A stretch of 46,632 nucleotides of DNA from Scytonema tolypothrichoides VB-61278. Lineage in GTDB: Bacteria > Cyanobacteriota > Cyanobacteriia > Cyanobacteriales > Nostocaceae. The stretch covers positions 100,524 to 147,155 of the forward strand of contig NZ_JXCA02000003.1 of NCBI RefSeq assembly GCF_000828085.3, given 5' to 3'. A program made the position numbers and the translations under genes. Under the pieces are notes generated by a model. The model did not search any database and was not told the DNA's origin. It was given only the letters and a program-made list of their open reading frames with translations. The stretch's first letter is position 1. Each line of letters opens with the position of its first letter. Shown here piece after piece: positions 1-7,467 of the stretch.

Positions 1-894
1 TGGAGAGTACGGTGGCAAGAAGAATACAAATAACCCTTGTTGCTGCCAACGCTGCCAATGTTGTTTTACTACCAAGCTTTTATGAAAAGAAGCTCCATCT
101 TGAACAATCACTGTAATCTGCCCAGTCTTTTCCAAATGAATAGCAGCTTTTTGAGCTTGCCAATCCAAAACTTTGAGGTAACGTTGACTATTAAAACCAC
201 CCACTACCAATCCATACTCAAAACTACTCTTGGGTTGCCAAAAACCTATTGCACTAATGCGCCGACCACGTTTACGCGATTGATGAATTCTCTGTTGTTG
301 ACCACGACGAACATAACTATAACCAATACCACTGTTACATTCAAACCCGCTTTCATCTAAATATTTTAGACAAATTATTTCTGATTCTGCACATAATTTC
401 AGTGTTAATAAATCCGCTTGTTTGAAGCATTGATAGTTGTCTGATTTTTGGGGAGGAGGACTTTTTCGTAATCTCTTCCAAACCCACCCCTTTTTTTGAG
501 TACCCGTCGCACTCGGTCAGGACTCAGTTTCAATGCATGTTTGTTGGGCAAGTATTGCTGCTAATTGTCTAGAGTTGTAAGAACGTGGATTTTTTTCTAT
601 GTAAGTTTCTAGAGCTACCATATCTGAGTCCGAGTACCGTGGCTTTCCCCCTCTTCCTAGAGCATCCCATAATCCTACTAAACCTCTAGTTTGCCAACGA
701 TAAATTGTTTGACGTACTGTTTTTACTGACCACTTCAAGCCTAGGGCTATTTGTTCGTTTTTTAACCCGCGTGCATTTAGCAGTAACACTTGGGCGCGGT
801 CTTTAGTCCGCTGTGAAATTTTGGACGCTCTTCTCAACTCCTCTAGTGTCCGTTTTTCTTCTCTACTTAGAAATATTCTTAGTCGGCATCCCAT
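1..894 (-). pseudogene. IS630-family transposase, broken and cut by the window edge
   Basis: The gene reads leftwards from an ATG at 894. The first 125 residues form the helix-turn-helix DNA-binding part (ARGLKNEQIALGLKWSVKTV) and end at a TGA at 517-519. In the same frame past that stop the DDE part continues to the window edge, with KKGWVWKRLRKSPPP, the catalytic-region DESGF (around 335-350), VQDGASFHKS and finally FFLPPYSP at bases 1-25. Between about 485 and 525 the expected family sequence (IELSPDRVRRVLKKRGW) appears only in a second frame. A one-base insertion near 527 and a one-base loss near 490 compensate each other but leave the stop between them. The element is therefore probably inactive, unless frameshifting is programmed. 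The C-terminal NPIE region lies outside the window. Confidence 0.85.
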
Positions 895-1018
895 TGGCGT
901 TAAGCGTAGCTCTCCGTAGGAATCGCCTGCATTATAATTTTTCCTTTACATATTTTTACATAGATCCTTTTATTCATGTCTACCTACTTAGTATTGAAAA
1001 TAGAAAGGATTAAAAAAT

Positions 1019-1540
1019 ATGAGTTTATCCGGTGAGCAGCGTAAACAATTACAGTCAGCTTTAATTGATGCTTTTCCTAATATCCCATCTCTAGAGCAAA
1101 TGTTATCATATGAATTAGATATAAATCTTAGAGCTATTACAGGTGAAGGAAGTTTACAAGAGATTGTCTTTAAATTAATACAGACAGCAAATTCACAGGG
1201 ATGGCTTTAAAATTTAGTTAATGCTGCATGTGATTCAAATCAGGGAAATTTGCGACTAAAGACTATTGCTGCAGAACTATTGGCAAATCAGGCTTCAGAA
1301 ACAGAGAAACTTTCCTCATCTAACATTACCCACAAACAAAGTAATCAGCCGCTAAAAATCTTAGTTTTGGCAGCAATCCCCCAAGGTTTGCGAGTGGATA
1401 AAGAAATTCGGGAAATAGAAGAAGCTATTAGACGAGCCACTAATCGAGATTTATTTGAAATTAAAATTAGAACTGCTGTACGTCCTCAAGATATTCGCCG
1501 GGCGATCGCGGAAGAACAACCATCTATTGTTCATTTTTAA
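1019..1540 (+). pseudogene. EAD1-CHAT conflict-system gene, interrupted by a stop and cut by an IS
   Basis: A good ribosome site (AAAGGA, about 9 bases upstream) precedes an ATG at 1019. Residues 1-63 match the effector-associated domain EAD1 pattern (SGEQRKQLQSALIDAFP, LEQMLSYELDINL, LQEIVFKLIQTANSQGWL). A TAA at 1208-1210 follows, yet the same frame stays open on the far side (NLVNAACDSNQGNLRLKTIAAELL) into the N-terminal part of a CHAT protease-like domain (ILVLAAIPQGLRVDKEIREIEEAIRR, AVRPQDIRRAIAEEQPSIVHF). It stops exactly where the catalytic histidine motif (HFxGHG) should come, because an IS5-family element begins at 1542. EAD1 domains link sensors and effectors in bacterial NTP-dependent conflict and self-killing systems; CHAT is a caspase-like peptidase. 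The TAA most simply replaces a GAA or CAA codon. A short EAD1-only peptide could still be made. Confidence 0.75.
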
Positions 1541-1605
1541 TGAACCTATCCCACTAATGTCAAAAGATGATAATCTATTTTTGTACAAGAATAGTGTATC
1601 GATTG

Positions 1606-2607
1606 ATGGCTGGGCGTTTTGAAGGATTAACTGACCTGGAATGGAAGCTTTTTGATGACGTATTTCCTCAAGGGCCATCCAAGCGTGGAAAAGGAATGCC
1701 TCATGCTCCGTATCGTCATGTATTAAATAGTCTGTTGTACATCTTAATTACTGGGTGTCGATGGTGTGATTTACCAAAGGGAGATATGTGGGCATCCAAA
1801 AGCTCGTCTCACCGGTGGTTAAAGCGGTGGCGTACAGATGGAACATTTGAACATCTAAAAGCACGTGTATTAGCGATACGCGTAGCGTCAAGCCTCCGGC
1901 TTATCGCTGATGAGAGAGGCTTGATAAATTGGGATTTTGGAGCCGTAGATGGCTCTTTTTCCCCCTGGCAAGGGAGGAGGTGACGCATTGTCCCCTAAAA
2001 ATTGGGCAGCACGCCATATGCCTCAACGGGGGGAACCCCCGCACGGCAATGGCTCCTTTATACAACGAGTACCCGACTACGCCGACAGATCAATAAAACT
2101 AAGGCTGCCCAATTTTTTACGTGTTAGACCCCGTGAGGATGTTGCTTACGGTGGGAAGGGTAAAGGTGTTTTAATTCATACACTAACCGAGGGAAATGGA
2201 ATGCCTTTAGCTAATTGTACAACCCCAGCCAACGGCAGCGAGAGAGAGCAAGTATTGCCACTATTAGATAAAGTAAAACTTAAAACTTTAAAACCAGGCA
2301 GACCACGTAAAAGACTAAAGGTGTTGGCCGCCGATAAAGGCTACGATTCAAAGCAGAAACGTGCTGCTTTACGCAAACGAGGAATTAGACCCCAAATACC
2401 TAAACGGTCTTGGAAAACCAAGAAAAACAGAGGCAGACCAATTAAAATCTCAGTTCCAAGGTTCCAATTGTTCGTTGTTTTGCCTGGTATCAACGTAAAT
2501 ATCGCCGCCTAAGTGTCCGATGGGAACGTCAAAAAGTATATTTTGATTCCTTTATCGACCTTGCAACTATCCACATATGGATTCAAAGAATTTTATTAGT
2601 GGGATAG
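1606..2607 (+). pseudogene. IS5-family transposase, frameshifted and carrying an insertion
   Basis: I start the protein at the ATG at 1606 (MAGRFEGLTDLEWKLFDDVF), as an upstream ATG at 1567 adds only IS-end sequence. Frame 1 gives the N-terminal domain up to INWDFGAVDGSFSPWQGRR and a stop at 1981-1983. The true continuation GKGGG...EDVAYGGKGKGVLIHT lies in the next frame, so an extra C in the C-run near 1960 broke the frame. Within that second frame a 153-base palindromic element is read through as 51 foreign codons between GGG and EDVAYGG. A further frameshift near 2470 separates RGRPIKISVPRFQ from the proper end (RCFAWYQRKYRRLSVRWERQ), which runs to a TAG at 2605-2607. The gene is dead unless frameshifting rescues it. 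Confidence 0.82.
1982..2134 (+). repeat. Palindromic mobile element, copy 1 (inside the IS5 transposase)
   Basis: The unit begins GACGCATTGTCCCC and ends GTGTTAGACCCC. It contains a long stem formed by AAAAATTGGGCAGC (1997-2010) and GCTGCCCAATTTTTT (2104-2118). It interrupts the transposase codons GGT|GAG. The exact ends are uncertain by one to three bases. Two more copies occur at 20947-21187. Its loop contains CGAGTACCCGACT, which appears inverted in copy 3. The insertion length is a multiple of three and carries no stop in the transposase frame. Confidence 0.75.
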
Positions 2608-2611
2608 GTTC

Positions 2612-2893
2612 CTGTAAGAATGGTCTACGTCCTTGACCAGATTCAGATAAAGTTTTTAAAACAGCCTCCAATACTTGGTTACGAACAATACGAAGGATTT
2701 TGCGTGTTGACCAAGGGTTGATGTTTAAAAACCGACTTAATGCACTTGGAGATTTAGTTTTAGAGTGTTGGGGTAAAGGATGTCCTTGTCCCTCCAAGAA
2801 TAATCCCAGCATTGCTTCTAGGTTATCTTTTTGGTACTGCGTGGGTATCAACTCCGATAAGTTATAAACTAGCTCTTGGGCATGGGCAAGCAT
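2612..2893 (-). pseudogene. Transposase N-terminal fragment (IS4/IS701-like)
   Basis: It reads leftwards from an ATG at 2893 (MLAHAQELVYNLSELIPTQY). The pattern EAMLGLFLEGQGHPLPQHS, SPSALSRFLNINPWSTRK and GRRPFLQ matches the N-terminus of a common cyanobacterial DDE transposase of the IS4/IS701 type. I am unsure of the exact family. Homology stops at 2612, where the right terminal repeat of the IS5 element begins; the 15 residues beyond (EPIPLIKFFESICG) come from the IS5 element. The catalytic domain is absent. Confidence 0.65.
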
Positions 2894-3509
2894 TGTTCTT
2901 GCTTTAAAAGATTTCGATATTTCACGCCCTTTCTCTCATATTTTCTGCTATCTAAGCAAATTCAGACTTTGGAATTAGCGATGGCGCGGAGCGCCCGCCG
3001 TAGGCGATCGCACTACGGGATGAGGCTTTAGCTGATCCCTGCATCCTGTCGGTTTGGGAAATCTTTCTATGTAATATCATGGTGTATTTTTATTATATTG
3101 TTACTCTTTTGTATTTCATACTTCCCCTATAGACCTGTTACACTTTTATACTCTTTCTTTGCATTTTACGGAGTTATACGGTGAGGTGCAAGATGTGAGT
3201 CTACCTGATTTTCGATGGATGAATGTTTGTTTTTGTAGCGTAAACTACAACTCATCTGCCTCACATCTCCCGGAAATTATGTGGTGCTAGCTCATGGGAC
3301 ATCGTCATTACTTTGGTATAAAGATGTCGTTTAATAATGAAACAGCCGTAATCAAAATTTTTATACTTTGGGAGATGATAATAAATCATATTTTCTTTGT
3401 ATTTAGGCTGTTTTTTTACATATCATGTCATCAAAGGTAGTGTTCACCCTATTAGGTAACGAGGAAACGATAGAATAAACCTAATTTTCCAAGCTTCAAA
3501 AGACGAAAA
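2894..3509. other. Gene-free stretch with REP-like palindromes
   Basis: No convincing coding sequence is seen. At 2977-3011 a short GC-rich unit (GATGGCGCGGAGCGCCCGCC then GCGATCGC) resembles the mobile REP/HIP-type repeats found elsewhere in the window. The reading frame at about 3239-3330 (KLQLICLTSPGNYVVLAHG) is too short and too isolated to call. An AACAGCC / GGCTGTTTTTTT pair (about 3341 and 3406) could form a long-loop hairpin. TAGAAT at about 3472 is a possible -10 box for ycf23. Confidence 0.4.
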
Positions 3510-4274
3510 ATGACAATGCATCCTACCCTCCAACTTGCATTTGCCAGCCGCCATGCGCTCAAAGTGATCACCGGCTTGAATAACTTTGATCGCGATACAG
3601 TGCGAGCAACTGTCAAAGCAGCCCATCACGGTGGGGCAACTTTTGTTGATATCGCCGCCGATCCTGCTTTGGTACAAATGGCAAAAATTTTGACAAATAT
3701 TCCAATTTGTGTGTCGGCTGTCGAGCCTGAGAAATTTGTCCAAGCTGTTGCAGCAGGTGCAGATTTGATTGAAATTGGTAATTTCGATTCTTTTTATGCT
3801 CAAGGACGAAGATTTGAGGCTGAAGAAGTTTTAGCGCTGACTCACCAAACTCGCGTTCTCCTTCCTGAAATCACCCTTTCTGTCACTGTTCCCCATATTC
3901 TCACTCTAGATCAACAGGTACAGTTGGCAGAGGAACTGGTAAAAGCTGGTGCAGATATCATCCAAACTGAAGGTGGAACCAGTAGTAACCCAACTCACCC
4001 CGGAACCTTGGGACTCATAGAAAAAGCTGCTCCTACTTTAGCAGCAGCTTTTGAAATTTCTCGTGCGGTGTCAGTTCCAGTGTTGTGTGCTTCTGGTATT
4101 TCCAGTGTCACAGCACCTCTGGCTGTTGCTGCTGGTGCAGCGGGTGTTGGTGTCGGTTCTGCTATCAACCAACTCAACAGCGAAGTGGCGATGATTGCTG
4201 CTGTACGTGGTTTGGTGGAAGCGTTGGAAACTGTTAGCACTTCTGGTGCGATTGCGCTCCGCGCAGACGCCTAA
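3510..4274 (+). CDS. ycf23: Ycf23/DUF561 family protein
   Basis: This 254-aa protein has a TIM-barrel layout with repeated glycine-rich turns: VKAAHHGGATFVDIAADP, AVAAGADLIEIGNFDSFY, LVKAGADIIQTEGG and AAGAAGVGVGSAINQL. It matches the DUF561/Ycf23 family, which is conserved in cyanobacteria and red-algal plastids; its biochemical role is not established. The phosphate-binding-like AGAAGVGVGSA loop near the C-terminus suggests a phosphorylated ligand, by analogy with other TIM barrels. The start is the ATG at 3510; a second ATG two codons later is an alternative. The last residues (SGAIALRADA) and the stop fall in a REP-like palindrome (GCGCTCCGCGCAGACGCC), so the natural C-terminus may have been altered. 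Confidence 0.85.
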   Translation: MTMHPTLQLAFASRHALKVITGLNNFDRDTVRATVKAAHHGGATFVDIAADPALVQMAKILTNIPICVSAVEPEKFVQAVAAGADLIEIGNFDSFYAQGRRFEAEEVLALTHQTRVLLPEITLSVTVPHILTLDQQVQLAEELVKAGADIIQTEGGTSSNPTHPGTLGLIEKAAPTLAAAFEISRAVSVPVLCASGISSVTAPLAVAAGAAGVGVGSAINQLNSEVAMIAAVRGLVEALETVSTSGAIALRADA

Positions 4275-4441
4275 AGGCGTATCGCCAATTTAGGTGATTA
4301 GAAATCGCGCGCAAGCCATTGTTTGACTAAAGTTTCACAAGCTTAGACGCCCGCCAGAAGGCCAACTGTAGACCCCCTAGGGGGCTTCCCTCGGAAAGTG
4401 CCACCTGGCGTTCAGACTTCTAGTCTCAAGGGCATATAGCC
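4253..4441. repeat. REP-like palindromes between ycf23 and the aminotransferase gene
   Basis: The end of ycf23 runs into GCGCTCCGCGCAGACGCC and GGCGTATCGCC. A second cluster follows at about 4345-4415: GACGCCCGCCAG, then CCCCCTAGGGGG (4373-4384), then CTGGCGTTC. CCCCCTAGGGGG is a perfect palindrome. The two genes converge here, so these hairpins could also slow transcription, but no clear T-run is present. Confidence 0.5.
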
Positions 4442-5569
4442 TCAAGTCAAACAATCCTTGAGGCTATAAATCACGTGGTTTTGCTGTTCTTCTGACAATT
4501 CTGGGAACATAGGCAAGGATAAAACTTCCTGACTGGCTTGCTCAGCTACTGGTAATTGTCCCTCTTTGTAGCCCAGATTTTCATAAACTGGCTGTAAGTG
4601 TAAAGGACGGGGGTAGTAAATCATTGTGTTTACACCCCGTTCTTGCAATAAACTCTGAATTGAGTCCCTTTTATTGTCTCTTACGCGAATGGTATATTGA
4701 TTCCAGACTCCCATACCTCCAGCCAATTCTTGGGGTACAATCACACTCTTGATTTGATTGAGGAACTGGTGATAACGAGCAGCAACTATTCGTCGTTGAT
4801 TATTCCAAATATCTAGATATCGCAGCTTAATTTGAAGAATAGTTGCTTGGATAGCATCCAAACGGCTGTTGACACCAATTTCTTCATAATGATATCGATT
4901 TTTCTGACCATGCTCTTTTAAGACTCGTAACTTTGCTGCAATTTCGGGATCGTTTGTTGTGATTGCCCCACCGTCACCGCACCCACCAAGATTTTTGGTA
5001 GGGTAAAAACTAAAGCAACCGATGTGTCCAATACTTCCTACTTTTTGCCCTGCCCAGTTTGATCCTGTAGACTGAGCACAATCTTCTATCACAACTAAAT
5101 TGTGTGCTTTTGCTACATCCATCAATGCAGTCATATCCACAGGTTGACCGAACAAGTGAACTGGGATAACTGCTTTGGTATGGCGCGTGATTGCAGCTGC
5201 GACTTGCTCTACATCTAGATTAAACGTAGTCGCATCAATATCAACAAATACTGGCTTGGCACCCACAGCACTGATAACCTCAGCAGTGGCGATAAAAGTA
5301 AATGGTGTCGTAATAACTTCATCGCCTGCACCAATGTTTAGAGCTCTGAGTGCTAAGAAAAGAGCATCAGTACCCGAGTTACATGCAACACATTCCGTGA
5401 CACCAATATATGCGGCGAGCTGTTGCTCAAAGCCTGCTACTAAAGGACCCCCAATATAACGACCAGAAGCAAGAACCTCTAAAACGGCTGCGCTGACTTC
5501 TGCTTCTATAATGGTGTATTGTTGCTTATTATCAAAAGCTGGTACAGAATGATTTAGACTTTGAACCAT
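4442..5569 (-). CDS. DegT/DnrJ/EryC1/StrS-family PLP-dependent aminotransferase
   Basis: The 375-aa protein is full length for this family of sugar aminotransferases, which use pyridoxal phosphate to aminate keto-sugars for O-antigen, glycan or antibiotic sugars. Visible motifs are CNSGTDALFLALRAL (cofactor phosphate region, about 63-76), the conserved acidic residue in VIEDCAQS (D163), and SFYPTKNLGGCGDGGA, where K192 is the expected Schiff-base lysine. The C-terminal part ends with YPRPLHLQPVYENLGYKEG, usual for the family. The start is the ATG at 5569. No other sugar-modifying genes sit beside it, so its sugar substrate cannot be inferred. Confidence 0.9.
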   Translation of the reverse strand: MVQSLNHSVPAFDNKQQYTIIEAEVSAAVLEVLASGRYIGGPLVAGFEQQLAAYIGVTECVACNSGTDALFLALRALNIGAGDEVITTPFTFIATAEVISAVGAKPVFVDIDATTFNLDVEQVAAAITRHTKAVIPVHLFGQPVDMTALMDVAKAHNLVVIEDCAQSTGSNWAGQKVGSIGHIGCFSFYPTKNLGGCGDGGAITTNDPEIAAKLRVLKEHGQKNRYHYEEIGVNSRLDAIQATILQIKLRYLDIWNNQRRIVAARYHQFLNQIKSVIVPQELAGGMGVWNQYTIRVRDNKRDSIQSLLQERGVNTMIYYPRPLHLQPVYENLGYKEGQLPVAEQASQEVLSLPMFPELSEEQQNHVIYSLKDCLT

Positions 5570-5954
5570 GAGATTTTATCTTAACTTCAAGATAGATACT
5601 GACGTTAGATTTGGTGCCCCTGATCGTTGTGAATCAAAAAGCTCGTGAAAGTCTTCTTCCTCAAATTTCTATTATTCAAGAGTTTTCACGGAGGTTGTTT
5701 TTCAAAAAGGCTACTATCTTCTAGGGTGCAAGGAATTGTATATCCACCAAGAACCAATACCGAATGTGAAAGTTCCCGATGAGTACTTTTAGAAAAACAG
5801 GGATTAAAACAGTGAACAGTGAACAGTGGTAACTGATAACTGGTAACTGGTAACTGTAAAACATAAAGGACAGAGCACGCATAGTGCAACCTATTACCTG
5901 TAACCTGTAATCTATACCTTATAATCCATATGTACAAGAGGTAGAAAACCCAAA
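5570..5954. other. Intergenic region with short tandem repeats
   Basis: No gene is supported. The only structured part is the tandem repeat tract at 5811-5857 and a looser run (ACCTATTACCTGTAACCTGTAATC) at about 5890-5915. The reading frame on the minus strand through 5686-5937 is made by these repeats and is not believable. Confidence 0.5.
5811..5857. repeat. Short tandem repeats (AACAGTG and GTAACTG units)
   Basis: Seven-base units AACAGTG (two to three copies) pass into GTAACTG/ATAACTG units (four copies). Such heptamer repeats are typical of filamentous cyanobacterial genomes and have no known function. Confidence 0.8.
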
Positions 5955-6728
5955 ATGGAGCTGATCAAGCTAGATTTCGTCGATTTGGCTTTAGCTGTTG
6001 GATTAATGGGCGCAGCCATAGGTTTATCGGCTTGGGAACGAATAGGATTAGAGTTCAATTTAGCCCTCGCAACAGGCAGAACCTTTCTACAACTAGCTAT
6101 ATTGGGATATGTTTTGGAGTTCATCTTTGCTTTAGATAATCCTTGGGCAGTTTTGGCGATATTAGCAGTCATGCTGACGATTTCAGCAATTGTCGCACGA
6201 AATCGTATAACTCAAAAAATACCGCAGATGTTGCCCTTAGTGTGGGGATCAATTTTGCTCAGTACAACCATAACACTGGTTTATACTAATATATTGATCA
6301 TTCAACCAGACCGATGGTTTGAGCCACAGTATGTGATTTCTCTGGGAGGAATAGTATTAGGTAATGCAATGAACGCCGCCGCCCTGGCTGGAGAACGTTT
6401 TGTTAGTATTATGAATGCGAGTCAGTTAGAAATAGAAACTCACTTAAGCTTGGGCGCAAGTCCACAACAGGCGATCGCACAATACCGTAAAGACGCTGTG
6501 CGCGCTGGATTGATTCCTACTCTCAATCAAATGATGGTTATCGCTATGGTGACCCTACCAGGAATCATCACTGGTCAATTGCTCAGTGGCATTAATGCTC
6601 GTGAAGCTGCATCTTATCAAATTTTGATTATGTTTATGATTGCCTTCGCCAATTTGCTGACAGTACTGTTAGTTACTCGGGGAATATCTCGTCAATTTTT
6701 TAATCCCACCGCCCAGCTGGTGAGATAA
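5955..6728 (+). CDS. fetB: UPF0014 family ABC transporter permease (FetB/YbbM-like)
   Basis: This 257-aa integral membrane protein has about six to seven hydrophobic segments. The family-defining stretch VLGNAMNAAALAGERFVSIM (about 134-153) is followed by LGASPQQAIAQYRKDAVRAGLIPTLNQM and VTLPGIITGQLLSGI. In E. coli FetAB is an iron-related exporter. The usual ATPase partner FetA is not adjacent here; neither neighbour is an ABC ATPase, so the partner must be encoded elsewhere. The ATG start is preceded by a weak AGAGGTAG-type ribosome site. Confidence 0.87.
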   Translation: MELIKLDFVDLALAVGLMGAAIGLSAWERIGLEFNLALATGRTFLQLAILGYVLEFIFALDNPWAVLAILAVMLTISAIVARNRITQKIPQMLPLVWGSILLSTTITLVYTNILIIQPDRWFEPQYVISLGGIVLGNAMNAAALAGERFVSIMNASQLEIETHLSLGASPQQAIAQYRKDAVRAGLIPTLNQMMVIAMVTLPGIITGQLLSGINAREAASYQILIMFMIAFANLLTVLLVTRGISRQFFNPTAQLVR

Positions 6729-6942
6729 AAGCGTAAGCTGTTTGATATCAATGCACTATAACTTATACCAAATTGCAGTTTGGGCAGTACTTCAGGTTAG
6801 TTCATTTACTTATGTGTATCCAGCGATGTATGTTCTAGTCAATCATAAGAAAGAGAGCGTTATTTATTTTTTATCGGTAGGATAATTTTAATCGTGTATT
6901 CACACACCTTGGCTCATCTACATAATATAATCGGTAAAAGCA

Positions 6943-7200
6943 ATGCAACCTTTGATTGTTGAAAAAAAGATTGATTCTCAACCCTCTTCTCATAATCACC
7001 TGTATATCGCTAAATATGCCGTAGCCTTGACGGTGGTACTAGCATTAGTATTGCAAGTCATAACGCAAGAAATTAGTTCAGGAATCACGGAATGGCTAGC
7101 CAAGGAACTTGCGGTATCCTCTTTACTCGTGCAACAATACTCAGTAGCTACTTTGCGCAAGATTTTATTATTCGGAGTAGACTTATTTCTAGGTATTTAG
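6943..7200 (+). CDS. Small membrane protein of unknown function
   Basis: The 85-residue frame starts with an ATG at 6943. It has a polar N-terminus, one clear hydrophobic segment (YAVALTVVLALVLQVIT, about 26-42), an amphipathic part (ITEWLAKELAVSSLL) and a second hydrophobic end (LRKILLFGVDLFLGI). I recognise no family. It lies on the same strand as the sucC-like gene but 260 bases away, across two AT-rich hairpins, so the two are probably transcribed separately. It could be a spurious reading frame, though its composition looks coding. Confidence 0.45.
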   Translation: MQPLIVEKKIDSQPSSHNHLYIAKYAVALTVVLALVLQVITQEISSGITEWLAKELAVSSLLVQQYSVATLRKILLFGVDLFLGI

Positions 7201-7284
7201 CTTATCGAATGCATACTATTCAAAATAGCAAAAATCCCCCTCTAGGATGTCCTAGACAAGGTCTATCTTTGTATTCAAGGAAAA

Positions 7285-7349
7285 ATTAATTTATTCCCAA
7301 AATAAATTAATAGATCTTATCAATTTAATAAATCAAATAAAATTGATAA
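7285..7349. promoter_or_regulatory. Two tandem AT-rich hairpins upstream of the sucC-like gene
   Basis: The first hairpin has perfect 11-base arms ATTAATTTATT (7285-7295) and AATAAATTAAT (7301-7311) with a 5-base loop. The second has perfect 10-base arms TTATCAATTT (7317-7326) and AAATTGATAA (7340-7349). They lie between the small membrane gene and the sucC-like gene. They could act as weak terminators for the former or as protein-binding palindromes; the function is unknown. Confidence 0.45.
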
Positions 7350-7467
7350 AAAAAGAGAAATATTAATAGCCGAAAAAAGCTTTATCCTGCAAGTAGGGGG
7401 GGCAGTATGAATGTTTTCGTGATTCACCGCAGCAACCCTTATAACGTGGCAAAAAAGGTGTGTGTCA

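Larger units (their letters stand above)
1542..2611 (+). mobile_element. IS5-family insertion sequence with terminal inverted repeats
   Basis: Perfect 17-base terminal inverted repeats bound the element: GAACCTATCCCACTAAT at 1542-1558 and its complement at 2595-2611. They enclose one transposase gene whose stop codon lies inside the right repeat. The two flanks do not share a target duplication: the left flank is the EAD1-CHAT gene and the right flank is an unrelated transposase fragment on the minus strand. The element itself carries a 153-base palindromic insertion at about 1982-2134. Confidence 0.88.

Noticed and set aside
5811-5857. Repeat tract considered as a CRISPR array
   Set aside because: Units are seven bases with no spacers; it is a short tandem repeat.
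7092-7289. Plus-strand frame overlapping the small membrane gene
   Set aside because: It overlaps the better frame at 6943-7200 and has no coding-like features.
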